Below are positions 23,309-31,235 of a stretch of DNA of 64,000 nucleotides, piece after piece. The notes beneath the pieces were generated by a model that saw nothing but the letters and a program-made list of their open reading frames with translations, was not told the DNA's origin and made no database searches. This stretch comes from DATFRY01 sp035489015 (GTDB lineage: Bacteria > Myxococcota_A > Polyangia > Haliangiales > Haliangiaceae): positions 1-64,000 of the forward strand of contig DATHKR010000129.1 of assembly GCA_035489015.1 (NCBI GenBank), in the 5' to 3' direction. Numbering within the stretch: position 1 is the stretch's first letter; each line of letters begins with the position of its first letter. A program made the position numbers and the translations under genes.

Positions 23309-24949
23309 ATGACAGCCCCGTCGATCAGTCTGGGCGCGCGAGACGCGCACCTCCGCCCGCGGGAAGGTTGTGTCGTCTCGTACTGTCCGACCGCGTCCTC
23401 GATCGGCGCGCACGTTCTCCATCGCGGAGGAAACGCGATCGACGCCGCGGTCGCGACCGGCCTCGCGCTCGCCGTGACCTATCCTCAGGCCGGCAGCCTC
23501 GGCGGCGGTGGCTTCATGGTCGTCCGCACCGCCGAGGGAGAGCGCCACTTCCTCGACTATCGAGAGACGGCGCCGAGACGGGTCGACCCCGAGCTGTTCA
23601 TGAACCCGGATGGCTCGCGCCGAGAGCAGGCGCTGTACGGTGGAGCACCTGTCTGCGTGCCGGGTACGGTCGCGGGTCTGGCCGCGGCGCTCGCCAAGCT
23701 CGGCACCTGGAGCTGGGATCGAGTCATCGGGGTCGTCATCGATCTGGCCGCGATCGGGACCTGGGTCACCACTCGCCAGGCGGCCTATTTCCGCCTGCAC
23801 CTGCCCGACCTGCAGCGCTACCAGTCCACGCGCGACTACCTGCCCGGTGGCGATGCGCCCGAGCCGGGCACGCTGTGGCGTCAACCGGACCTCGCCCGCA
23901 CGCTCCGGCTCCTGGCCGACGAGGGACCGGACAGCTTCTACCGGGGACAGCTGGCCGAGCGCATCCTCGAGACCGCCGGCGAGCATGACGGAATCCTCGA
24001 GGCGGAGGATCTGGCCGGCTACCAGCCTCGCTGGCGCGACCCGCTCATCAGCCAGTTCTGCGGCCGCGAGATCATCTCGGCGCCGTTCCCGTCGGGCGGC
24101 GGCCTGGTGGTGCGGATGGCGACCACGATCCTCGAGGCCAACGAGGTCCAGCGCGTGCCGCCGACCTCGCCGGAGCGGTACCACCTGCTCGTGCGCGCGT
24201 TCCGGATCGCCTTCGAGCTGCGCCGCCGCTCGGTCGGCGATCCCGACTTCGTGACCGACGTCGAGCGCGCCGCCACCGAGGCCCTGCTCGCCAAGGCGCT
24301 GGCCCTGGCCGGTGACCTCGACGCGCTCGAGCGCGCCCTCGACCTCCAGTCGCTCGGGCCGCTCGGTGATCCGCAGGGCCAGAAGAACACGACCCACTAC
24401 TGCGTGCTCGACCGCCACGGCAACGCGGTCTCGAACACGTACAGCCTCAACACGCTGTTCGGCTCGAAGCTGGTCGCGCGCGGCTGCGGCTTCTTCCTCA
24501 ACAACTCGATGGACGACTTCTCGCTCACCTCCCACGCCCCGAACTACTACGGCCTGGTCGAGGGGGGGAGCAACGAGCCGCGGCCGGGGCGCCGGCCGAC
24601 CGGATCGATGGCGCCGACCATCGCGGTCGGCCGCCACGGCTCCGCCGAGCTCATCGTCGGCGCGTCGGGCGGGCCGCGCATCCCGACCGCGGTCACCCAG
24701 CTCATCGTCGGAGTCCTGTGCGACGAGGAGATCCTGCCGGTCGCGATGCGCGCGCCGCGCGTGCACCACCAGCTGGTCCCCGACGAGATCTGGGTCGAGC
24801 CGATGATGCGGCCGGACATCCTCAAGGCGCTGTCGGGCGGGCGGTACGGCATCGCGTTCCACTCGCGCCTCGGCATCGGGGTCGGGCTGCAGCACCACGG
24901 CGACGCGCTGTTCGCGTCGCTCGACTTCCGCTTCAGCCAGGAGGCGTGA
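23309..24949 (+). CDS. ggt: Gamma-glutamyltransferase (no signal peptide)
   Basis: 546 aa. An N-terminal nucleophile enzyme: predicted autocleavage before T361 in NTTHYCVLD would give large and small subunits. Other motifs: NTYSLNTLFGS, FFLNNSMDDF and GASGGPRIPT. It moves or hydrolyses gamma-glutamyl groups. Unlike the periplasmic E. coli enzyme there is no signal peptide at the ATG 23309; the frame is open upstream to GTG 23237, which also adds no hydrophobic segment. A cytoplasmic role in removing or transferring a gamma-Glu group in the pathway is an inference. It converges with the DUF1116 gene. Confidence 0.87.
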   Translation: MTAPSISLGARDAHLRPREGCVVSYCPTASSIGAHVLHRGGNAIDAAVATGLALAVTYPQAGSLGGGGFMVVRTAEGERHFLDYRETAPRRVDPELFMNPDGSRREQALYGGAPVCVPGTVAGLAAALAKLGTWSWDRVIGVVIDLAAIGTWVTTRQAAYFRLHLPDLQRYQSTRDYLPGGDAPEPGTLWRQPDLARTLRLLADEGPDSFYRGQLAERILETAGEHDGILEAEDLAGYQPRWRDPLISQFCGREIISAPFPSGGGLVVRMATTILEANEVQRVPPTSPERYHLLVRAFRIAFELRRRSVGDPDFVTDVERAATEALLAKALALAGDLDALERALDLQSLGPLGDPQGQKNTTHYCVLDRHGNAVSNTYSLNTLFGSKLVARGCGFFLNNSMDDFSLTSHAPNYYGLVEGGSNEPRPGRRPTGSMAPTIAVGRHGSAELIVGASGGPRIPTAVTQLIVGVLCDEEILPVAMRAPRVHHQLVPDEIWVEPMMRPDILKALSGGRYGIAFHSRLGIGVGLQHHGDALFASLDFRFSQEA

Positions 24950-24956
24950 GCGCCGG

Positions 24957-26228
24957 CTACTCGCCGTAGCGGGCGCGGTAGGCCGCCGCGGCCGCCTCGA
25001 AGCACTCGATCGGAGGCCAGACCACGCCGCCGGTGAACCCGGTGCCGTCCATCTTCGCGATGCTGCCGTTGATGGCCGGCATCGTGCCGGTCTCCAGCAC
25101 CTTGAACAGGTCGATGCCGGTCGGCAGACCGCGGTGATCGAAGAACGGGATCCGGTAGACCGGATGCTCACCGACGGTGATGTCGTACATCGCCAGGTTG
25201 CGGGCGACGATGTCCTGGGTGCTGCCGGGCAGGTAGTAGGACTGCAGCGCGAACGCCGCCGCGCCGGCGAACCCGCCGAAGCCGAGGCACTCGGCGAGCA
25301 GGCTGTCGGCCCCGAACCAGCCCCATCCCTCGGGCACCGGCGTGCGCCCGCTGCCGTCGAACCAGGTGCCCTCGATGGTGCCCTGGAAGCGCGGATGCGG
25401 CCCGCGGAACCACTCGTGACCGAGCCCGCTCACCTGGATGGCGAGCTCCCTGCAGTTGAGCGACATCACCGTGACCAGCGACGAGCGCTCGAGGCCGCTC
25501 AGCCCCTCGATCAGGGCCTTGTCCGCGGCCAGCCACGGGCGCAGGAACGTGTAGGTCGCCTTCTCCAGGAAGTCCAGCGTGCGCCGCACGTCGGCGCGGC
25601 GGTCGAGATCGAGCAGCGCGGACAGGAGGGCGCGGGTGAACAGCATCGTGCCCGCGGTGGTCCGCACGTGCCCGTCGTCGCCGCACAGCAGCGCCTCGCG
25701 GATGATCGGGGTCAGCGCGAGCCCGCCGCGCCGGCGGACCGCCTCGCCCAGGATCGGCGCCACCACGTTCTCCATGAAGCGCAGCTGCGCGGCGATCTGC
25801 TCGTCGTAGAAGCCGAGGCTGAGCCGCCGCGGCGAGCCGTCCCCCTCGAACAGGTTGCAGTGGCCGCGCGCGCCGGTCTTGCGGTCCTCGACCACGAAGA
25901 CCGGCATGGAGGCGGTGTAGATGCCGGTGTGGGGGCCGACGCAGCCGTGATCGTGCGTCGACCCGATCCGGATCTCGCCGGCGCGGATCTTGTCGTCGGC
26001 CTCCTCGACCGTCGCGGCCAGGCCCTCGTGGATGGCGCCGAACAGGATCGCCTTGCGCTGCGCGGCGATGTACCGGTCCCAGGGCAGCGGGGCGCCCGCG
26101 GTGAGCACGGTGCTCGCCGTCATGCCGGGCAGGACGTCGCCAGCCCGCTGCACGTCGACCAGGACCGGGTCGGCCTCGGTAAGGCGACGGAAGGCCTGCT
26201 GGTTGGCCTCGATCCGGAGACTGCTCAT
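24957..26228 (-). CDS. DUF1116 protein (AllG/YlbE-like), copy 1
   Basis: 423 aa. Matches the DUF1116 family: VLVDVQRAGDVLPGMTA, GCVGPHTGIYTASMPVFVVE, VSGLGHEWFRGPHP and GLPTGIDLFKVLETG. In E. coli the homologue AllG (YlbE) works with AllF and AllH as oxamate carbamoyltransferase; neither partner is in this window. In copy 2 the segment GDELHTRN is kept as in YlbE, whereas here it reads GDDGHVRT, so the two paralogues probably differ in activity. It is last in the minus-strand arm after the MMPL exporter. Confidence 0.85.
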   Translation of the reverse strand: MSSLRIEANQQAFRRLTEADPVLVDVQRAGDVLPGMTASTVLTAGAPLPWDRYIAAQRKAILFGAIHEGLAATVEEADDKIRAGEIRIGSTHDHGCVGPHTGIYTASMPVFVVEDRKTGARGHCNLFEGDGSPRRLSLGFYDEQIAAQLRFMENVVAPILGEAVRRRGGLALTPIIREALLCGDDGHVRTTAGTMLFTRALLSALLDLDRRADVRRTLDFLEKATYTFLRPWLAADKALIEGLSGLERSSLVTVMSLNCRELAIQVSGLGHEWFRGPHPRFQGTIEGTWFDGSGRTPVPEGWGWFGADSLLAECLGFGGFAGAAAFALQSYYLPGSTQDIVARNLAMYDITVGEHPVYRIPFFDHRGLPTGIDLFKVLETGTMPAINGSIAKMDGTGFTGGVVWPPIECFEAAAAAYRARYGE

Positions 26229-26249
26229 GGCCGGAGACTGCTCATGGCC
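26216..26249. repeat. Tandem 17-bp repeat at the DUF1116 start
   Basis: Two exact copies of GGAGACTGCTCATGGCC and the beginning of a third, spanning the start codon of the DUF1116 gene and the stop side of the MMPL gene. Each copy carries a CAT (ATG on the minus strand) in a different frame, suggesting replication slippage in the spacer. Confidence 0.8.
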
Positions 26250-26255
26250 GGAGAC

Positions 26256-28631
26256 TCATGACTCGCGGTCGGCTGGATCCGCTCCGTCCTTGCGCCGGAA
26301 CAGCAGCAGGATGGCCGGGCTCAGGGTCACGTTGGCGATGAACGCGATGATGAGCATCCAGAAGACCAGCACGCCGAGGTCGCGCAGCACCGGGAACGTG
26401 ATGAGCAGGAACAGGCCGAAGCAGCCGGCCAGGATCATCTGGCTGCTCAGCATCCCGGCCCCCACCGTCGGCCAGAGTCGACAGATGCTGTCGACCGGGC
26501 TGTATCCCTCGCGTCGGTTCCGGCCGTAGCCGTGCAGGAAGTGGACGGTGTCGTCCACCGTGACGCCGAGGACGATGCTGAACACCGACACGGTCGCCAT
26601 GTCGAAGCGCTTGCCCATCAGGAAGAAGACGATGCCGGCGCCGATGGCGAGCGGGATGAGCTCGAGCAGGAGGCCGAGCAGGGCGAGCTGCACCGACCGG
26701 AAGTAGATGAGCAGGATGAGCGCGATGACGATGGTGCCGGACGCCATCGAGCTGAAGAAGCTCGGCACCACGTAGGTGTTGAGCTGGTGGTAGAGCAGGG
26801 GGCGGCCGGTCAGCTCGATGGTGAGCCCGAGCTCCTTGGCCTTGACGCGGATCTCCTCGGACATCCGCATCACCGCCGGCGAGTTCTCCAGGCGCGACAC
26901 CACGGTCATGCGGAGCGCGTCGTTCGACATCGTCACCCGGTCGTTGACGCTCTTGCCCATCGGCAGGTTGAGCGTGTAGAGCAGGTACTGGTCGGCGACC
27001 CCCCGGCGCGAGTCGGGCAGCCGGTACTGGGCCGGATCGCCCCCGAACAGGGCGCGGTTGGTCTCCTTGAACACGTCGACCAGCGAGAAGACCTGGACGA
27101 CCGTCTTCTTGGAGCGCAGCCAGGCGCTCAGCTGATCCACCTTGGCGAGGAAGGCAGGGTCCTTGATCCCCTCGGCGGCGCCGCTGTCGATGACGATCTC
27201 GAAGGACTCCGACGAGCCCATGTGCTCGCGGATGAAGTCGAGTGATTTGCGGACGTCGGTGCTCTCGTCGTACCACTCGATCGGATCGAAGACGATCTTG
27301 TTGTGAGTGGCCAGCTCGATCGAGAGGCCGAGCAGGGCCAGCCAGCCGATCACGATCGGCACCTTGAAGCGGTCGATCCACGCGGTCAGCCGGATCGCGC
27401 GCGGGCCGGGCGCCTCCAGGTCGGCGTCCCCGGCCGGGACCCGGGCGCCGCGCTTCGGCTTGAGCGGCAGGAGCACCATGGCCGGTCCCAGCACCAGGCA
27501 GATCAGCATCAGCACCATGAAGGTGCCGCCCGCGACCAGGGCGCCGAGCTGCTGCATCGGCGGGATGGTCATCGTCAGAAGGGAGAGGAAGCCGATCGCG
27601 ATGGTGAGGCAGGACAGGAACGTGGGTATCAGCTCGCGTTCGAGCGCGTGGCGGGCCGCCTCCTTGCGGACCATGCCGCCGTTCAGCGCCCGGAAGTAGG
27701 CCGACAGGACCTGGACGGTGCTGGAGACGCCGATGATGATGACCAGGTTGGGCGACGTGATCGTCATCGGGTTGATGGGGAAGTTGGCCCACCCGGCCAG
27801 CCCCAGCGTGGCGATGACCGACGGGATGACGACGGTGAACGGCAAGAGGACACCGGCCGGTCGGCGCAGGAAGACGAACAGCAGCACCATGCACATGATC
27901 AAGATCATGGGCATGAGGTGCTGCATCTCCTGCGGCGGGTAGACCTCGAGGTAACCCTCCATCACCGGGAAGCCGGACAGGTAGAACTGGTGATCGCCGC
28001 GCCCCTTGAACTCCTCGATCAGCTTCCTCAGGTCGTTGCTGTTGCGGACGAAGTCGTTGTAGGCGTTCTTGCCCGGGCCGGTCTTGGTCGGCTGCAACCA
28101 GCCGTACAGCACCGTGGTCTTGCCGTCGCGGCTGACCAGGAAGCCGGGCAGCTGTTCGTGGTGGAGGGCGACCTCGCGCCGCTGGGCCAGGAGCTGCGGA
28201 GTGAGCTCCTTGTCGTGCGGGATGAGGTCCTCGACGATGAGGTCGTCACCCTCGGCGTGCACCCACGGGAAGTTGGCCAGCGACTCGACCCGGATCGTCT
28301 CCGACACCTTCCACATGCGCTGGGTCAGCTCGATGAGGAGCTGGGCCGAGTCCTTGTCGAAGATGCCCGACGGGCTGTGCACGACCAGCACCGACGCCAG
28401 GTCGCTGCCGAACCGCTGCTCGAACTGATCGAGCAGCTCGATCTTCTGATCGCCGGGCGGGAACCAGATGTAGTACTTGATGTTCTGGTAGACGCGGCCG
28501 ACCCCGGGCGCGAGCACCATGAACAGGAGAAATCCTGCCAGCAGCGCGCGACGGGGGTGCTCGACGATGAGCGCTGCGATCCGTTCGACGATGCGCTCGG
28601 CGATCGTTTTGCGAGATTCGGCGTTCTTCAT
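26256..28631 (-). CDS. MMPL/RND-superfamily exporter
   Basis: 791 aa from ATG at 28631 behind GGAGG. Two repeats of one membrane helix, a periplasmic domain and five helices (first block around FLRRPAGVLLPFTVVIPSVI, second around MASGTIVIALILLIYFRSVQ), with the RND-type GVTVDDTVHFLHGY in the second block. Family members move lipids or hydrophobic metabolites across or out of the inner membrane by proton drive. It sits between the enolase-like gene and DUF1116 and is the best candidate for exporting the product of the locus. Confidence 0.9.
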   Translation of the reverse strand: MKNAESRKTIAERIVERIAALIVEHPRRALLAGFLLFMVLAPGVGRVYQNIKYYIWFPPGDQKIELLDQFEQRFGSDLASVLVVHSPSGIFDKDSAQLLIELTQRMWKVSETIRVESLANFPWVHAEGDDLIVEDLIPHDKELTPQLLAQRREVALHHEQLPGFLVSRDGKTTVLYGWLQPTKTGPGKNAYNDFVRNSNDLRKLIEEFKGRGDHQFYLSGFPVMEGYLEVYPPQEMQHLMPMILIMCMVLLFVFLRRPAGVLLPFTVVIPSVIATLGLAGWANFPINPMTITSPNLVIIIGVSSTVQVLSAYFRALNGGMVRKEAARHALERELIPTFLSCLTIAIGFLSLLTMTIPPMQQLGALVAGGTFMVLMLICLVLGPAMVLLPLKPKRGARVPAGDADLEAPGPRAIRLTAWIDRFKVPIVIGWLALLGLSIELATHNKIVFDPIEWYDESTDVRKSLDFIREHMGSSESFEIVIDSGAAEGIKDPAFLAKVDQLSAWLRSKKTVVQVFSLVDVFKETNRALFGGDPAQYRLPDSRRGVADQYLLYTLNLPMGKSVNDRVTMSNDALRMTVVSRLENSPAVMRMSEEIRVKAKELGLTIELTGRPLLYHQLNTYVVPSFFSSMASGTIVIALILLIYFRSVQLALLGLLLELIPLAIGAGIVFFLMGKRFDMATVSVFSIVLGVTVDDTVHFLHGYGRNRREGYSPVDSICRLWPTVGAGMLSSQMILAGCFGLFLLITFPVLRDLGVLVFWMLIIAFIANVTLSPAILLLFRRKDGADPADRES

Positions 28632-28657
28632 GGTTTCCTCCGGCTCGAGCAGGGGGC

Positions 28658-29785
28658 TCACGCGCCGCGGATGCGGCAGTCGCGCAGCACATCCGGATCC
28701 GGGTCGCGGCCCAGGCCCGGACCGTCGGGCGGATGGAACTGCCCGTTGATCGGATCGGTCGCTCCTCCGTAGAGGCCGACCTCGAGCGGGATCCCCGGCT
28801 TCTCGACCAGCGCCGGGCGCGCCTGCGCCGCGACCAGGTGGAGCGTGGCGAGGAACCCCGGCCCGAAGAAGAACGAGTGCGGGTTGAGCGCGACCCCGCT
28901 GGTCTCGGCCAGCGCCGCCACCTTGCGGAACTCGGTGATGCCACCGACCCGGTTGACGTTGGGCTGGGCGAACGCGACCGCGTCGGCCGCGAACATGGCG
29001 GCGAACTCGAACGCGGTGCACGCGTTCTCACCGGCGGCGATCGGGATGCCGCTCTCCGCCTGCAGGCGCGCGAGCGAGTGGAAGTCCTCGGGCGGGAAGA
29101 CCGGCTCTTCGAGCCAGTAGAGGCCGAACGGCCGCAGGCGGGCGGCCGCCTGGCGCGCCTCGTTCAGGCTCCACCGGCAGCTGGCGTCGACCATGATGCC
29201 GACGTCGTCGCCGACCGCGTCCCTGACCGCGCGCAGGTCGGCCTCGGTGGTGCCGTGCAGCTTGACGTGGCGATATCCGGCGGCGATCGCCGCGCGGGCT
29301 CGCTCGGTGAGCACGTCGCGATCCGCGCTCTCCCAGTCCCACGCGCCGCTCCGCTTGTAGCTGACCCACAGGCTCTCGTACCCGGCCACCGGGCGGACCG
29401 AGCCGCCCAGCATGCGGGCCAGCGGCTGCCCGGCGGCCTTGCCGGCGATGTCCCACAGCGCGGTGTCGACGCCGGACAGGGCGAACATGGTGAGCCCGTA
29501 GCGGCCGATGACGTGGGTCAGCCGCTGGAGCTCGTGCATCAGGCCGGCGATGTTGTCGGCCGGGCGACCGATCAGGGCAGGGGCGATGAAGTCGTCGATG
29601 AGCGCCTGAAGCGGCCGCCACGGCCCCCACGGCGTCTCGCCGTAACCGACGATCCCCTGATCGGTCTCGATCCGGACCAGGACCAGCTCGAACGCCGTCC
29701 ACGGCCGCCCGAACATCACGATGGGCGGGCCGGCCTGGACGAACGGCAGCCGCACCGGCAGCGCCTCCACGGTCGCGATCTTCAT
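28658..29785 (-). CDS. Enolase-superfamily (mandelate racemase/muconate lactonising) enzyme
   Basis: 375 aa. N-terminal capping domain, then TIM barrel. K175-L-H177 in HVKLHGT is the KxH catalytic motif. Metal ligands D200 (VDASCRWS), E226 (WLEEPV) and E253 (AAGENAC) and the catalytic H303 (NPHSF) are present. Two departures: the second metal-loop residue is Ser (D-A-S) where Asn is usual, and the Asp that normally pairs with the His is Asn (QPNVNRVGG). It should abstract a proton alpha to a carboxylate; a hydroxy- or sulfo-acid such as sulfolactate is a speculative substrate. Confidence 0.85.
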   Translation of the reverse strand: MKIATVEALPVRLPFVQAGPPIVMFGRPWTAFELVLVRIETDQGIVGYGETPWGPWRPLQALIDDFIAPALIGRPADNIAGLMHELQRLTHVIGRYGLTMFALSGVDTALWDIAGKAAGQPLARMLGGSVRPVAGYESLWVSYKRSGAWDWESADRDVLTERARAAIAAGYRHVKLHGTTEADLRAVRDAVGDDVGIMVDASCRWSLNEARQAAARLRPFGLYWLEEPVFPPEDFHSLARLQAESGIPIAAGENACTAFEFAAMFAADAVAFAQPNVNRVGGITEFRKVAALAETSGVALNPHSFFFGPGFLATLHLVAAQARPALVEKPGIPLEVGLYGGATDPINGQFHPPDGPGLGRDPDPDVLRDCRIRGA

Positions 29786-29820
29786 GCGGCTGGCTCCTGG
29801 ACCGACCCGACGGCCGGCGA

Positions 29821-31173
29821 CTAGAACTCGGGGCGAAAGGCGTTCGAGGTGAGGTTGCCGAGCAGCTGGTGCCAGGGGTGCTTGGTGTCCTGTTCGACCT
29901 CGCCGACCATCGTCCGCATCGTCGTCAGCACCTCGGGCGTCCCCTCGTCGTAGACGTCGCCCTGCAGCAGCTTCAGCACGTCGAGCCGGTAGCGCGGATC
30001 GCGGATGAAGTAGGTGAAGAGCACGTTCAGCCGGTAGTAGACGGTGATGAAGTCGTACCAGTTCTGCGTGCCGCGCCGGATCGTCTTCTCGAACTTCGAG
30101 TACGAGCCGCGCGAGGTGTCCCCGCTCTCGAGCGCCGCCAGCACGTCAGCGTGGGCGAAGCGCGCGCTGTTGAGCGCGATGCTGACGCCGGTCGAGAAGA
30201 TCGGATCGACGAAGCGGGCCGCGTCGCCGATCATCAGCCAGTTGTCGCCGGTGATCTGCGACATCGCGTAGCTGTAGTCGCCCTCGTCCTTGAACGGCTT
30301 GACGCGATCCGACTTGCGCAGCGCCTCGGCGATCAACGGGCGGTTGGCGACCATCTCCCAGAAGAAGGACTCGCGGTCGCCCTTGCCCTTGAGGAAGTTC
30401 TGGCGCTGGGTGACCACGCCGATGCTGGTGATGGTCTCGGTGATCGGGATCTGCCAGATCCAGGTGTTCGAGATCGGCATGAAGTGGACGAAGATGTAGT
30501 CGCCGAAATGCTTCGTGTCGCGCGACACGCTGTGGCGGTCGTAGTTGTCGAACCACGAGTGGACCGCGAACTGGTTGAACACCGGATCGCTGACCTTCAG
30601 CTTGAGCTGGTTGCCGAGCAGGGTCTGCCGGCCGCTGGCGTCGACCACGACGCGGCAGCTGACGCCGTGCTCGCGCGCGCCCATGCTGAAGCGAACCTCG
30701 GGGTGCGAGCCGGAGAAGTCCACGCCGCGGACCCGCACGCCCTCGTAGACGGTCGCGCCCAGCTTGTGGGCGTGCTGCAGGAGCATCAGGTCGAACTTGC
30801 CGCGGTCGACGTGGTACGTGTAGTCCATGCCCACGCCGGGCTGCTCGCGCTCGGAGAACTCGATCGTCGCGAGGTCGGCCGCGTCGAGGCGGTCCCAGTC
30901 GTGCGAGTAGGGTCGGGACTCGTCGCTCGCGGTCCACACCGCGCCGTACTTGTGCGGGAAGCGCGCCTCCTCCATCTGGGGCAGGAAGTCGAGGTCGCGG
31001 AACACGCGCGTCGACGACGGCACCAGCGACTCGCCCACGTGCGGCCGCGGAAACAGCTCGCGCTCGAAGACCACGCACTTGACCCCGGCCTTGGCCAGGT
31101 AGGCGGCCATCCCGGCGCCGGCCGGACCTCCGCCGAGGATGCAGACATCGAAGTCCACACCGTCGGCGCTCAT
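29821..31173 (-). CDS. FAD-dependent halogenase, pyrrolyl-carrier-protein type (PltA/Bmp2-like)
   Basis: 450 aa. GGGPAG near residues 14-19 binds FAD; the halogenase motif WxWxIP appears as WIWQIP near 237-242; K75 in FPHKYGAVW fits the catalytic Lys forming the chloramine. VFNQFAVHSWFDNYDR, GDAARFVDPIFSTGVS and DPRYRLDVLKLLQGDVY recall, from memory, the PltA group that halogenates pyrrole-2-carboxyl tethered to a carrier protein, rather than free-tryptophan halogenases. The dehydrogenase, A and carrier genes at 42-45 kb supply the matching substrate. A flavin reductase is not encoded nearby. Confidence 0.88.
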   Translation of the reverse strand: MSADGVDFDVCILGGGPAGAGMAAYLAKAGVKCVVFERELFPRPHVGESLVPSSTRVFRDLDFLPQMEEARFPHKYGAVWTASDESRPYSHDWDRLDAADLATIEFSEREQPGVGMDYTYHVDRGKFDLMLLQHAHKLGATVYEGVRVRGVDFSGSHPEVRFSMGAREHGVSCRVVVDASGRQTLLGNQLKLKVSDPVFNQFAVHSWFDNYDRHSVSRDTKHFGDYIFVHFMPISNTWIWQIPITETITSIGVVTQRQNFLKGKGDRESFFWEMVANRPLIAEALRKSDRVKPFKDEGDYSYAMSQITGDNWLMIGDAARFVDPIFSTGVSIALNSARFAHADVLAALESGDTSRGSYSKFEKTIRRGTQNWYDFITVYYRLNVLFTYFIRDPRYRLDVLKLLQGDVYDEGTPEVLTTMRTMVGEVEQDTKHPWHQLLGNLTSNAFRPEF

Positions 31174-31235
31174 CGGGGACTCCGTGGGAGGACTCGAAGG
31201 ATCTGGCAGTTACACATGGATCTCCTCCTGGCGTT

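Noticed and set aside
29821..31173. Tryptophan halogenase
   Set aside because: Although WxWxIP is shared, the length (450 aa) and the surrounding carrier genes fit the carrier-bound pyrrole type rather than the about 510-540 aa free-Trp enzymes.
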